A DNA stretch of 64,000 nucleotides from positions 85,321 to 149,320 of the forward strand of contig DATIXQ010000029.1 of assembly GCA_035518375.1 (NCBI GenBank), written 5' to 3'. The notes under the pieces were generated by a model. That model was not told the origin of the DNA, did not search any database, and was given only the letters and a program-made list of their open reading frames with translations. Of the stretch, positions 44,115 through 53,180 are shown piece after piece. Position 1 is the stretch's first letter, and each line of letters begins with the position of its first letter. Origin of the DNA: DATJLY01 sp035518375. Lineage in GTDB: Bacteria > Pseudomonadota > Alphaproteobacteria > ATCC43930 > CGMCC-115725. The translations under genes and the position numbers were made by a program.

Positions 44115-44146
44115 CTTTAGGTGCGCCGCCCGCCGGTTAATGTCAA
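44115..44146 (-). promoter_or_regulatory. Possible promoter of the hprK-ptsI operon
   Basis: On the minus strand TTGACA (44146-44141) is followed after 17 bases by CACCTA/CTAAAG-type sequence (44123-44115). The predicted start would be close to the hprK ATG at 44108. The -10 match is weak. Confidence 0.3.
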
Positions 44147-44272
44147 TGGTCTCGCGGTGCACCGAACGGTTGGGGAGATGTCTTCTCAACTCCTAGTTGG
44201 CCGCATCCACGGACCCCCCATCGCTGGGTCGGCCGCGCTCTGTCATATTGCTTTGCAGCGCAGGCCGCCGCC

Positions 44273-45967
44273 TCACGCGATCGGCAGGCGCACGATGAAG
44301 CGCGCGCCTTCGACTGTGCCATCGGCAGCGGTGCGATTCTCGGCGCTGATGGTGCCCCGATGAGCCTCGACGATCTGCTTCGAAATGGACAGGCCCAGCC
44401 CCGAATGCGTGCCGAATTTCTCGCCTGCCGGCCGCTCGCTGTAGAAGCGCTCGAAGATCGCTTCGAGCTTGCCCTCAGGCAGGCCCGGGCCTTCGTCCTC
44501 GACCACGACCTCGACTCTCTCGCCCTTGCGCGACGCAGAGATCCGGATGATCCCGCCCGGCGGGCTGAACGAGACGGCATTGGCGATGAGGTTCCGAAAC
44601 ACTTGGACGAGCCGGCTGTCGATGCCGAGAACGGCGAGCTCAGCTTTGTGTCCCGCCGCCTCGGGCAGCGATAGGACGAGCTGAGGCGCGCCTTCGGGCG
44701 CGGTCTCGCGATGCACCTCGACGAGCGTCTCGAGCAGACGGTCGATCGCAACCGGCTCGGTTTCGCCGCGCGACAACTCCGCATCGAGACGCGAGGCATC
44801 GGAAATATCGGTGATGAGCCGGTCGAGACGCTCCACGTCCTCCTGCACCAAGGCCAGGAGCTTGCGCTGTTTGCCGGGATCCTCGACCCGCGCCGCGGTC
44901 TCCACTGCGCTTTTCAGAGAGGTGAGCGGATTCTTGATTTCGTGCGCGACATCGGCGGCGAAGCGCTCGATCGCGTCCATGCGTTGCCACAGCGCGGCCG
45001 TCATGTCGCGCAGTGTCGCGGAAAGATCGCCGATCTCGTCGCGCCGCGCCGTTAGGTCGGGTATTGTTACGTGCCGCCCGGGCAAGCGCCGTACGCGCTC
45101 GGCCGCGGCCGCGAGCCGCCGCACCGGCTGTACAATGGTTCCCGCAAGGTAAATCGACAGCAGCACCGTCACGCCAAGCGCGATGACGAAAACCTTGAGA
45201 ATCTCGAAACGTACGGCGCGCACCGCGGCTTCGATCTCGTCGCTACCCTTCGAGAGCAGCACTGTGCCAAGCACTTGCTTATAGCGCTGCACCGGGACCG
45301 CGACGGTGAGCAGAAGACCGCCCGTCGCATGATCTTCCCGCACCTCGGTTGCGATGTCGCCCGTGAGCGCGCGGCCAACCTCGGGATAGTCCGCGCCGCT
45401 CTCCTGCTGATGCTCGCGATAGGGCCGATAGCTCGAATGCCACGGCAGCGTCCCGCCGAGGACACGGGAGAGCGCAGTGGCCACCCGATCCAGCACGCCG
45501 ACCGAGCCCGGCGCCGGCAGTTCTTGAACTTGCACCGTGCCGCCAGGCCCAAGTAGGACCCGCGTATCGCCGACGAGCGTGCCATGGTCGTCGAACAACC
45601 GCGCCCGCGTATGCGTCGGTTCGACGAGGCGGCGCATCATGTCGCGGCCGAGTTCGGGAACGAGAGCCTCGCCCTCGCCGGCCACATCGATGACCGCGCC
45701 CTCACCCAGCGCCGCGGCAAAGATCTGCCCTTCGGTCCGGAGCGAATCGAGTTCGGCCGCGACGAGGCTCTGCTGATATTCGCCGAGATAAAGGAGGCCA
45801 AGGCCCAAAAGCGCGATTGCCAACACGTTGACGGCGAGAATTCGGCGCGTCAGCGGCGAGAGCCGGCGTCGACGGCGCCGCCGCGTTATGGGTGCCCCGA
45901 CCGGTTGCGCCGTCGGCTTCTTGACGGCGTCCGGTTCAGCGGTCGCGATAGCGATACCCGACCCCAT
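44273..45967 (-). CDS. chvG: ChvG sensor histidine kinase (ExoS homolog)
   Basis: Membrane histidine kinase of 564 residues sensing envelope or acid stress. Arg-rich cytoplasmic start, transmembrane helix (about 43-62), periplasmic domain (about 63-260), second transmembrane helix (about 265-290), HAMP, HisKA with phospho-acceptor His342 in AADVAHEIKNPLTSLKS, and HATPase with LVQVFRNLIANAVSF, VEDEGPGLP and HSGLGLSISKQIVEA. The ATG at 45967 overlaps the chvI end by 32 bases, and the family length fits. Confidence 0.93.
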   Translation of the reverse strand: MGSGIAIATAEPDAVKKPTAQPVGAPITRRRRRRRLSPLTRRILAVNVLAIALLGLGLLYLGEYQQSLVAAELDSLRTEGQIFAAALGEGAVIDVAGEGEALVPELGRDMMRRLVEPTHTRARLFDDHGTLVGDTRVLLGPGGTVQVQELPAPGSVGVLDRVATALSRVLGGTLPWHSSYRPYREHQQESGADYPEVGRALTGDIATEVREDHATGGLLLTVAVPVQRYKQVLGTVLLSKGSDEIEAAVRAVRFEILKVFVIALGVTVLLSIYLAGTIVQPVRRLAAAAERVRRLPGRHVTIPDLTARRDEIGDLSATLRDMTAALWQRMDAIERFAADVAHEIKNPLTSLKSAVETAARVEDPGKQRKLLALVQEDVERLDRLITDISDASRLDAELSRGETEPVAIDRLLETLVEVHRETAPEGAPQLVLSLPEAAGHKAELAVLGIDSRLVQVFRNLIANAVSFSPPGGIIRISASRKGERVEVVVEDEGPGLPEGKLEAIFERFYSERPAGEKFGTHSGLGLSISKQIVEAHRGTISAENRTAADGTVEGARFIVRLPIA

Positions 45968-46634
45968 AGAGCGTCTCGATCTGCGCGAAATCGGTATCGG
46001 CGGATTTGAATTTCTTGCGCAGACGCTTGATGTGGCTGTCGATGGTCCGATCATCGACATAGATGTGCTCGCCGTAGGCACCGTCCATGAGCTGGTCGCG
46101 GCTTTTCACGTGGCCAGGACGCAGCGCGAGCGATTTCAGGATCAGGAACTCGGTCACCGTGAGATCGACATTCTTGCCCTTCCAGCTGCACTGATGCCGG
46201 CTGGGATCGAGCATCAGATCGCCACGCTGGATCACCGGCTCCGCCTCGCTCGCGCCCGTCTCGCGCATCAGCTCGCCGCGGCGCAGCAGCGCGCGGATGC
46301 GTTCGACGAGAAGACGTTGCGAGAACGGCTTCTTGATGTAGTCGTCGGCGCCCATGCGGAGTCCGAGCACCTCGTCCACCTCGTCGTCCTTCGAAGTGAG
46401 AAAGATGACCGGCATCGAGCTGTCCTTGCGCAGTTGGGCGAGGAGCTCCATGCCGTCCATGCGCGGCATCTTGATGTCGAGGATGGCAAGATCGACGGGA
46501 TGCTGCGTCAGTCCTTTGAGCGCATCCGCGCCGTCGCTGTAGCAGCGCACCGCGAAGCCTTCGGCCTCGAGCGCCATCGAAACCGACGTCAGGATGTTAC
46601 GGTCGTCGTCAACAAGAGCAATCGTGTTCGCCAC
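45936..46634 (-). CDS. chvI: ChvI response regulator (OmpR family)
   Basis: 232-residue response regulator. Receiver domain with DDD near residue 9, phospho-acceptor Asp53 in LAILDIKMPRMDG, Thr and Lys in FLTSKDDE and YIKKPF; then a winged helix with LTVTEFLILKSLALRPG and HIYVDDRTIDSHIKRLRKKF. The chosen GTG at 46634 has AGAGG upstream and yields the usual VANTIALVDDD start. With ChvG it regulates envelope, acid tolerance and often pckA. The divergent gap to hugZ is 177 bases. Confidence 0.95.
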   Translation of the reverse strand: MANTIALVDDDRNILTSVSMALEAEGFAVRCYSDGADALKGLTQHPVDLAILDIKMPRMDGMELLAQLRKDSSMPVIFLTSKDDEVDEVLGLRMGADDYIKKPFSQRLLVERIRALLRRGELMRETGASEAEPVIQRGDLMLDPSRHQCSWKGKNVDLTVTEFLILKSLALRPGHVKSRDQLMDGAYGEHIYVDDRTIDSHIKRLRKKFKSADTDFAQIETLYGVGYRYRDR

Positions 46635-46811
46635 ATCACACCTCTGCCGCCCGCGCGCCGGTTGCGCAGTCTTCCCGCGCACTGTGGCGCTTTCGCGGCG
46701 CGAATATGGCCGCACCGGACAGCTGTCCCATTATACAGGCCGCGCGAGCAAAACGTGCCTCGAAGCGAGGGGCGATTGCGCCTCGGGGCGGCCAGGCGTT
46801 AAGGGTGGGCG

Positions 46812-47573
46812 ATGGCTCAGGACGAAAGCGAGGGCCCCGGGCGGGTGGCGCGCCGGCTAATGCGGGCGGCAGACCGCGCGAGCCTTGCGACGCTCCTCAG
46901 TGAGAGGGCTGCAGCGGAACCCGCTTGGCCTTATGCCTCGCTGGTGCTGGTGGCGCTCGACACCGACGCGTCACCCCTTCTGCTGATCTCCGATCTCGCC
47001 GAGCACACCAAGAACCTGAAGCGCGACAGCCACGCTTCGCTGCTCTTCGATGCCACGACCGGGCTGGCCGAACCGCTGACCGGGGCGCGCGTCACGGTGC
47101 TGGGCGATGTCGTGCGCGTCGGAGGCGAGGATCGGGCCCGGCTGCTTGCGCGCTTCCTGGCGCGCCATCCCTCCGCCACGGGCTATGCCGGCTTCGCCGA
47201 TTTCGCCCTGTGGCGGCTCACTCCGGAGCGCGCGCACCTCGTCGCGGGGTTTGGGCGCATCCACTGGATTGACGTCGCCAGGCTCCTGCCCTCTCCAGAG
47301 GCGGCCCAGGCCCTTGCCGGGTCTGAGCCCGGTATCCTCGAGCACATGAACCACGACCATGCTGCGACCATCGACCTCTATGCCGAGCGTCTGCTCGGCC
47401 TTTCGGGTCAAGGCTGGCGCATCACCGGGGTCGATCCAGACGGTGCCGACCTGCGGCGAGACGCCGCAGCAGCGCGGCTCGAATTTGCTGCACCTGCGTC
47501 CGACGCGGACGCGGTGCGCCGCGAGTTCGTGCGGCTCGCTAAGGCCGCGCGCGATAGTGCCGCACACGCTTAA
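46812..47573 (+). CDS. HugZ/pyridoxamine-phosphate oxidase-like protein with DUF2470
   Basis: 253-residue protein combining a split-barrel FMN-binding domain (about 1-150; ASLATLLSERAAAEPAWPYA, SLLFDATTGLAEPLTGARVT) and a C-terminal DUF2470 domain (about 165-250; LEHMNHDHAATIDLYAERLLG). Family members include heme-degrading HugZ and uncharacterised PNPOx-like enzymes. DUF2470 His-rich motif may contact heme or metal. It diverges from chvI and precedes pckG; AGGGTGGG is its ribosome site. Confidence 0.88.
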   Translation: MAQDESEGPGRVARRLMRAADRASLATLLSERAAAEPAWPYASLVLVALDTDASPLLLISDLAEHTKNLKRDSHASLLFDATTGLAEPLTGARVTVLGDVVRVGGEDRARLLARFLARHPSATGYAGFADFALWRLTPERAHLVAGFGRIHWIDVARLLPSPEAAQALAGSEPGILEHMNHDHAATIDLYAERLLGLSGQGWRITGVDPDGADLRRDAAAARLEFAAPASDADAVRREFVRLAKAARDSAAHA

Positions 47574-47817
47574 TGGTTAAATGTGATACTGCAGCGCACT
47601 ATTAGAATTTGAGGTCGCTGTTGCCCGGGCGCCACCAGCGTTCGTACAATAGCGGTGGGGAAGCGCTTGGACGCCTCGCTGCACCGGTTCCGGCCGTAAG
47701 CAGCGGACGAGATCACGCATCGGGCCGGCCCATTGCAAGGGGCAGTGGGGGCGGCGCCGCATTCCCCGGCCGGATCAGTCGCGCGGCCCTTTGACCCGCG
47801 CGCGGAGGTAATGAGGA

Positions 47818-49647
47818 ATGGGCACGAGCATCACCGCCCGCACGCGCAATCGCAAGCTCCTCGCCTGGGTCGAAGAGACAGCGCGCAAATGTAAGCCCGA
47901 CCGAGTGCATTGGTGCGACGGTTCGAAAGAGGAATACGAGCGGCTGTGCGCGGAGATGGTGGCGCAAGGGACGCTTATTCCCCTCAATCCGAAAAAGCGT
48001 CCCAACTCGTACTTGGCGCGCTCGGTCGCGAGCGACGTGGCTCGCGTCGAGAATCGCACCTTCATCTGCTCCGCCCGTGAAGAAGATGCGGGACCCACCA
48101 ACAACTGGGTCGCTCCCGCAGAGATGCACAAGACGCTCGATGGGCTTTTCGAGGGCGCGATGCGCGGGCGCACGATGTATGTGATCCCGTTCAGCATGGG
48201 ACCCTTGGGCTCGCCGATCTCGCATATCGGCGTACAGCTTACCGACTCACCCTACGTCGTGGCTTCTATGCGCATCATGACGCGCATGGGCCAGGCGGTG
48301 CTCGACCAGCTCGGCGACGGCGATTACGTGCCGTGCCTCCATTCGGTCGGCGCGCCCTTGCAGGACGGTGAAAAGGACGTCCCCTGGCCGTGCAACTCGC
48401 AACACAAATATATTGTGCAGTTCCCCGAAGAGCATTCGATCGTCTCGTTCGGCTCGGGCTATGGCGGCAACGCGCTTCTCGGAAAGAAATGCTTCTCGCT
48501 GCGCATCGCCTCGATCCTCGGGCGCGAGCAGGGCTGGCTTGCGGAGCACATGCTTATCCTCGGCGTCGAGAGCCCGAAGGGCGACAAGACCTACGTCGCG
48601 GCAGCTTTCCCGTCGGCATGCGGCAAGACCAATCTCGCCATGCTGGTGCCGCCCCAGGGATTTGCTGGCTGGAAGGTGCGCACGATCGGTGACGACATCG
48701 CCTGGATAAAGCCGCAGCCCGACGGAACCTTGCGGGCGATCAACCCCGAGGCCGGATTCTTCGGCGTGGCACCCGGCACCAACGTGAAATCAAACCCGAA
48801 TGCGATTGCAACGCTCGGTCATGACGTGATCTTCACCAACTGCGCCCTCACGGACGACGGCGACGTGTGGTGGGAGGGAATGACCGCTGAACCGCCGGCG
48901 CACCTGATCGACTGGAAGGGGCAGGACTGGACCCCGGGATGCGGCCGTCCAGCGGCACACCCGAATGCGCGCTTCACGGTGAGCGCCGCGCAGTGCCCCA
49001 GCATCGATCCGGCTTGGGAAGATCCGGCCGGCGTTCCGATCTCGGCATTCGTCTTCGGCGGACGGCTCTCGCGTACCTTCCCGCTCGTCTTTGAAGCATT
49101 CGACTGGCGCCACGGCGTCTATCTCGCCGCGACGATGGGGTCCGAGGCGACCGCTGCTGCCGAGAATCAGGCGGCGATCCGTCGCGACCCGTTCGCCATG
49201 CTGCCGTTCTGTGGCTACAACATGGCCGACCACTGGAATCACTGGCTGTCGCTCGAGAAGCGGGTAAAACGGCTGCCGCGCATCTTCCGCGTCAACTGGT
49301 TCCGCAAGGACGAGAACGGGAAGTTCGCATGGCCCGGCTTCGGCGAGAACATGCGCGTGCTGCAGTGGATCGTCGATCGCATCCAGGGCCGCGCGGCGAA
49401 GCCGGTCGAAAGTCCATTCGGCCTCATGCCGCACTACCAGGACCTCAACTGGCAGGGCCTTGCTTTCTCCGAGGAAAAATTCGCCAAGCTCATGGCGGTC
49501 GATCCGCAGGAAGCGCGGCTCGAGGCAGAGGACCAGGAGGAGCTGTTCGACAAGTTCGGCACGCGTCTTCCGCCGGAGCTCGAGCAGCAGCGGCAGAACC
49601 TCCTTCGTCGGCTCGGCAGCCACGCGCGCGGCGCGGCGGCGCAGTAG
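47818..49647 (+). CDS. pckG: Phosphoenolpyruvate carboxykinase (GTP)
   Basis: Converts oxaloacetate to PEP using GTP. The 609-residue protein is of the GTP family (not the ATP family): it has PWPCNSQHKYIVQFPEE, the kinase-1a loop FPSACGKTNLAML with the hyperreactive Cys, TIGDDIAW, VWWEGMT, and C-terminal NWFRKDENGKFAWPGFGEN. The start is preceded by GGAGG. Gene is adjacent to the ChvGI/PTS block where rhizobia carry ATP-type pckA. A 244-base gap precedes it; I see no obvious promoter in it. Confidence 0.97.
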   Translation: MGTSITARTRNRKLLAWVEETARKCKPDRVHWCDGSKEEYERLCAEMVAQGTLIPLNPKKRPNSYLARSVASDVARVENRTFICSAREEDAGPTNNWVAPAEMHKTLDGLFEGAMRGRTMYVIPFSMGPLGSPISHIGVQLTDSPYVVASMRIMTRMGQAVLDQLGDGDYVPCLHSVGAPLQDGEKDVPWPCNSQHKYIVQFPEEHSIVSFGSGYGGNALLGKKCFSLRIASILGREQGWLAEHMLILGVESPKGDKTYVAAAFPSACGKTNLAMLVPPQGFAGWKVRTIGDDIAWIKPQPDGTLRAINPEAGFFGVAPGTNVKSNPNAIATLGHDVIFTNCALTDDGDVWWEGMTAEPPAHLIDWKGQDWTPGCGRPAAHPNARFTVSAAQCPSIDPAWEDPAGVPISAFVFGGRLSRTFPLVFEAFDWRHGVYLAATMGSEATAAAENQAAIRRDPFAMLPFCGYNMADHWNHWLSLEKRVKRLPRIFRVNWFRKDENGKFAWPGFGENMRVLQWIVDRIQGRAAKPVESPFGLMPHYQDLNWQGLAFSEEKFAKLMAVDPQEARLEAEDQEELFDKFGTRLPPELEQQRQNLLRRLGSHARGAAAQ

Positions 49648-49675
49648 CCACGCGTTCGCCGGAAGCGGATTTGAC

Positions 49676-50680
49676 TTAGCGCTCGGGCTTCCAGCCGCTT
49701 TTGGCGAACTCCGCCTCGACCTCGCGCAGAGGACCGTAATCATAGACTCGGTCGATTGGTGGGATGCTGTCGGGCGGCAAGTTGAGGATCGCCGCGCGCA
49801 CGGCGAAATCTTTTTCGATCAGTTCATCAGAGGCGGTACCGTCGGCGGTAAGCGCGGGGATGAGTTCGTCCCAGTCGCCGATGAACTCGGCCGGGTCGCC
49901 GGTCGGCTCCGCCTTCTTCAGGATTGCCACCGTCTCGTCCTTGTGCGCGCGCATGTAAAGGACGCCCTTCAGCATACCGCGCAGAAAATGCTTCACGAGC
50001 TCGCGGTCGGTCGTGATGAGCCGCTCCGAGGTGGCGATGCCGGTGTAGGGCATGCGGATCGCCTTCTCCATGTCGACGATCACGTGCGCCTTGGCAAACG
50101 CCGGGCTTCCGCGCAGCGGCAACACATCGGCCGACGACATGATCACCGCCGGCATCGCGCCCGAGGCGAGCGCCGCCTGGCGCGGGCTCGTGCCCGGGCC
50201 GAGCGCTGTATAGCCGACGAAATCCTGCGGCAGTCCGGCATCACGCAAGGTGATGCGCATAGCGATCTCGAACGTATCGCCACGGCTTATGATGCCGACC
50301 TGCTTGCCCTTCAGATCGGCGAGCGTCGTGATTGCGGGATCGATGCTCCAGACCTGATAGGCCGGCCGGTCGGCCATCGTATAGATGACGCGGAGCTGAG
50401 CGCCGCGCATCGAGGCACCGACCGAGACCGCCGCGGACATACTGAAATCGACCGAGCCGGAGATCAGCGCTGGAATGGCCACGCCGCCGCCCGCGTTGAT
50501 GATCTCGACCTCGAGCCCTTCGGCGGCGAAATAGCCCTTGTCGATGGCGATGAAATAGGGCGCTGACGTTGCCGCCACCGCGGTGATCGACAGCTTGACC
50601 TTCCGCACCTCGGCCGCCCGCGCCGTCCCATGCGCCAGTGCGAGGAACGCGAGGGCGAACGCCAGCGCTCGCGCCGCCAT
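49676..50680 (-). CDS. ABC transporter substrate-binding protein (NMT1/SsuA-like)
   Basis: 334-residue periplasmic binding protein. Sec signal peptide MAARALAFALAFLALAHGTARA, then VKLSITAVAATSAPYFIAID, FAAEGLEVEIINAGGGVAIPAL, LADLKGKQVGIISRGDTFEIA and VLYMRAHKDETVAILKK, features of the NMT1/THI5-SsuA fold. No permease or ATPase follows. It is four bases downstream of the MetE-like gene on the same strand, so they are co-transcribed. A role in uptake of an aromatic or other carbon source for the adjacent lig genes is inference. Confidence 0.85.
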   Translation of the reverse strand: MAARALAFALAFLALAHGTARAAEVRKVKLSITAVAATSAPYFIAIDKGYFAAEGLEVEIINAGGGVAIPALISGSVDFSMSAAVSVGASMRGAQLRVIYTMADRPAYQVWSIDPAITTLADLKGKQVGIISRGDTFEIAMRITLRDAGLPQDFVGYTALGPGTSPRQAALASGAMPAVIMSSADVLPLRGSPAFAKAHVIVDMEKAIRMPYTGIATSERLITTDRELVKHFLRGMLKGVLYMRAHKDETVAILKKAEPTGDPAEFIGDWDELIPALTADGTASDELIEKDFAVRAAILNLPPDSIPPIDRVYDYGPLREVEAEFAKSGWKPER

Positions 50681-50684
50681 TCGC

Positions 50685-51800
50685 CTATCCCCACACCTCT
50701 CGTGCCACCTCGACGACGAGACGAAGCTTCGCGATCTCGTCCTGGAGCGTGATCTTGTTGCCTTCGACGGTGCTTGAGAAGCCGCATTGGGGCGAGAGCG
50801 CGAGCTGGTCCAAAGGCGCATGCTTCGCCGCCTGCTCGATGCGGCGCTTCAACGCGTCCTTCGTCTCGAGCTGCGGCAGCTTCGTCGTGACCAGCCCCAG
50901 CACGACAGTCTTCCCTTTCGGCAGAAACCGCAGCGGCCGGAAATCGCCCGAGCGCGGATCATCGTATTCGAGGAAATAGCCATCGACGCCCACCTCGTTG
51001 AACAGCGCGTCGGCAACCGGTTCGTAGCCGCCTTCGGCGACCCACGCGCTCTGGAAATTGCCGCGACAGAGATGCATCGAAACGACCATATCCTTGGGTT
51101 TCGTCTTGATCGAATCGTTGATGAGCTTCGCATATGTATGCGGCAAGGTCGCCGGGTCCTCGCCGATGTTCTTCACCTGCTCGCGAAGCTTCGGATCGCA
51201 CAGATAGGCGAAGTTGACCTCGTCGATCTGGAGATAGCGGCAACCCGCGTCTCCCAGTTCCTTCACCTCCTCGCTGAAAACGCGGGCGAGATCGGCGTAG
51301 AACTCGCCCATGTCGGGATAGGCCTTCTGGTCAATCGCGCCACGCCCGCCACGGAAATGCATGTTGCTCGGCGAGGGAATGGTCTGCTTCGCCGTCTTCT
51401 TGGTCGCATCCCTCACGAACTTGAAATGGTCGACGAAGATCGGATGCGGGCGCGCGAGCTTGCCGTCGACGCGGATGCCGGGCGGTGCGAACTCGACATC
51501 GCCCTCATGCGTATGGAAGCGCGCCTTGATACGCGGCGGCGTCACCGTGACGTTCTGGAACTGCTCGAGAAAATCGAGATGCCAGAAGGTGCGACGGTAC
51601 TCGCCGTCGGTGATGGCCTCGAGCCCGACCTCTTCCTGAAGCTTCACCGCCTCGCGGATTGCATCATCCTCCACCTGCTTCAAATCGGCCGCGGTAATCT
51701 CGTTGCGCTTGCTCTTTTCGCGCGCGTCGAGCAGACGCTGCGGTCGCAATAAGCTGCCAACGTGGTCGGCGCGGAAAGGCGGCGTCGTGCGTTGCGCCAT
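50685..51800 (-). CDS. MetE-like methyltransferase, C-terminal-domain type
   Basis: 371-residue cobalamin-independent methionine synthase-type protein of the catalytic C-terminal domain (UROD/MetE-like TIM barrel). It contains RADHVGSLLRP near the start, LEAITDGEYRRTFWHLDFLE, LQIDEVNFAYLCDP, MHLCRGN (His and Cys zinc ligands) and ALSPQCGF (Cys ligand). Start at 51800 is preceded by GGAGGATC. Proteins of this short type are common but often not true MetE. Next to lig genes, a one-carbon transfer role (for example with methoxylated aromatics) is possible but unproven. Confidence 0.82.
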   Translation of the reverse strand: MAQRTTPPFRADHVGSLLRPQRLLDAREKSKRNEITAADLKQVEDDAIREAVKLQEEVGLEAITDGEYRRTFWHLDFLEQFQNVTVTPPRIKARFHTHEGDVEFAPPGIRVDGKLARPHPIFVDHFKFVRDATKKTAKQTIPSPSNMHFRGGRGAIDQKAYPDMGEFYADLARVFSEEVKELGDAGCRYLQIDEVNFAYLCDPKLREQVKNIGEDPATLPHTYAKLINDSIKTKPKDMVVSMHLCRGNFQSAWVAEGGYEPVADALFNEVGVDGYFLEYDDPRSGDFRPLRFLPKGKTVVLGLVTTKLPQLETKDALKRRIEQAAKHAPLDQLALSPQCGFSSTVEGNKITLQDEIAKLRLVVEVAREVWG

Positions 51801-51830
51801 GGCGATCCTCCTCGTTCGGATTTTGCTGCA

Positions 51831-51859
51831 TCGTGGCAAGCGGGCCCGGTCGTGGCAAG
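51831..51859 (+). repeat. Direct repeat, candidate operator of the lig divergent region
   Basis: The decamer TCGTGGCAAG occurs at 51831-51840 and again at 51850-51859, a 19-base centre-to-centre distance, about two helical turns. It lies between the MetE-like gene and ligI. The second copy is just before a possible -10 CTATAT (51875-51880) of ligI. This suggests binding by a dimeric regulator; none is encoded in the window. Confidence 0.45.
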
Positions 51860-51901
51860 TGGCTCGGCGACGCGCTATATGGATTCTCGGGAGAGCCGAC
51901 G

Positions 51902-52774
51902 ATGGACGCCAACTACATTCCCTTCCACCCCAATCCATCGAAGCCGCGTTTCGCGCCGCCTGCCGGCGCGGTCGACGCGCATTGCCACGTGTTCGGGCCC
52001 GAGGCCGCCTTCCCTTATGCGCCCGAGCGGAAGTACACGCCCTGCGACGCGCCCAAGGAAAAGCTTTTCGCGTTGCGGGATTTCTTGGGATTCAGCCGCA
52101 ACGTGGTGGTGCAGGCAACGTGCCACGGCAGCGACAACCGCGCGCTCGTCGATGCGCTCGAAAAATCCGACGGCAAAGCGCGCGGCGTTGCAGTGGTAAG
52201 CCTGAAGGTCGGAGACTCCGAGCTCCAGGCGCTCGACCGTTCGGGCGTGCGCGGCATTCGCTTCAACTTCCTGCCGCGGCTCGTCGACGCAACACCAAAA
52301 GAGGCATTCCTGGCGCTTGCGGAGCGTGTGAAATCCCTCGGCTGGCACACCGTCGTCTATTTCGAAATGCCGATGCTCGAGACGATGACGCCGTTTCTCG
52401 AGGCGCTGCCGACGACGATCGTACTCGACCACATGTCGGTTCCGGATGCGAAGAAGGGTGCCGATGACACCGCTTTCCGCGCATATCTCGATCTCGTCGC
52501 CAAGCATCGGAAGATCTGGGTCAAGGTGACGTGCCCGGAGCGCATCTCGGCCAAGGGTCCGCCCTATGATGACGTGGTGCCGTTCGCACGGGCACTCGTC
52601 GAGCGCATTCCCGACCGCGTGCTGTGGGGCACCGACTGGCCGCACCCGAACATGACGACCCACATGCCCGACGATGGCGCGCTCGTCGACATGATCCCGC
52701 GCTTCGCACCCGACCCGGCGCAGCGCAAGGCTCTCCTCATCGACAATCCGATGCGGCTTTATTGGGCGAAGTGA
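51902..52774 (+). CDS. ligI: 2-Pyrone-4,6-dicarboxylate hydrolase (LigI-like)
   Basis: Amidohydrolase-fold enzyme opening the lactone of 2-pyrone-4,6-dicarboxylate in the protocatechuate 4,5-cleavage pathway. 290 residues with the metal-binding start GAVDAHCHVFGPE near residue 21-33, IRFNFLPRLVD, YFEMPMLETM, VLDHMSVPD and the catalytic WGTDWPHPNM with MPDDGALVDMIPRF and NPMRLYW at the end, all diagnostic of LigI. Start ATG at 51902 with GGGAGAG upstream. First of four collinear lig genes. Confidence 0.9.
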   Translation: MDANYIPFHPNPSKPRFAPPAGAVDAHCHVFGPEAAFPYAPERKYTPCDAPKEKLFALRDFLGFSRNVVVQATCHGSDNRALVDALEKSDGKARGVAVVSLKVGDSELQALDRSGVRGIRFNFLPRLVDATPKEAFLALAERVKSLGWHTVVYFEMPMLETMTPFLEALPTTIVLDHMSVPDAKKGADDTAFRAYLDLVAKHRKIWVKVTCPERISAKGPPYDDVVPFARALVERIPDRVLWGTDWPHPNMTTHMPDDGALVDMIPRFAPDPAQRKALLIDNPMRLYWAK

Positions 52775-52781
52775 GGCAGTG

Positions 52782-53180
52782 ATGGCGGCGAACGAGCCCG
52801 ACTACGAGGACATTCCCGGCACGACCGTGTTCGACGCGAAGCGCTCGCGCCAGGGCTATCACCTCAACATGTTCTGCATGTCCCTGATGAAGGCGGAGAA
52901 CCGTGAAGCTTTCAAGCGCGACGAGAAGGCCTATCTCGCGCATTGGCCAATGACGGAAGAGCAAAAGAAGGCCGTGCTCGAGCGCGACTGGAACGGCATG
53001 CTGCGGCTCGGCGGGAACATCTATTACACCTCGAAGCTCGCCGCGACAGATGGCCTTACCTTCCAGAACATCGCCGCGATCATGACCGGCTCGACCCAGG
53101 AGCAATACGCCAAGATGATGCTCGAAGGCGGCCGCAGCCCCATCGGCAACCGCAGCAAGAAGGAAGCGAAGCGTGGCTAG
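52782..53180 (+). CDS. ligA: Protocatechuate 4,5-dioxygenase alpha subunit
   Basis: Small alpha subunit of the extradiol dioxygenase LigAB, 132 residues, with DIPGTTVFDAKRSRQGYHLN near the start, MTEEQKKAVLERDWNGMLRLGGN and KLAATDGLTFQNIAA. It covers the active site of LigB. Start ATG at 52782 behind GAGG; a GTG one codon earlier is in frame. It overlaps ligB by eight bases. Confidence 0.93.
   Translation: MAANEPDYEDIPGTTVFDAKRSRQGYHLNMFCMSLMKAENREAFKRDEKAYLAHWPMTEEQKKAVLERDWNGMLRLGGNIYYTSKLAATDGLTFQNIAAIMTGSTQEQYAKMMLEGGRSPIGNRSKKEAKRG

Noticed and set aside
44200..44272. Terminator hairpin after chvG
   Set aside because: The inverted repeat has a bulge and a 17-nt loop, and no T-run follows on the minus strand.
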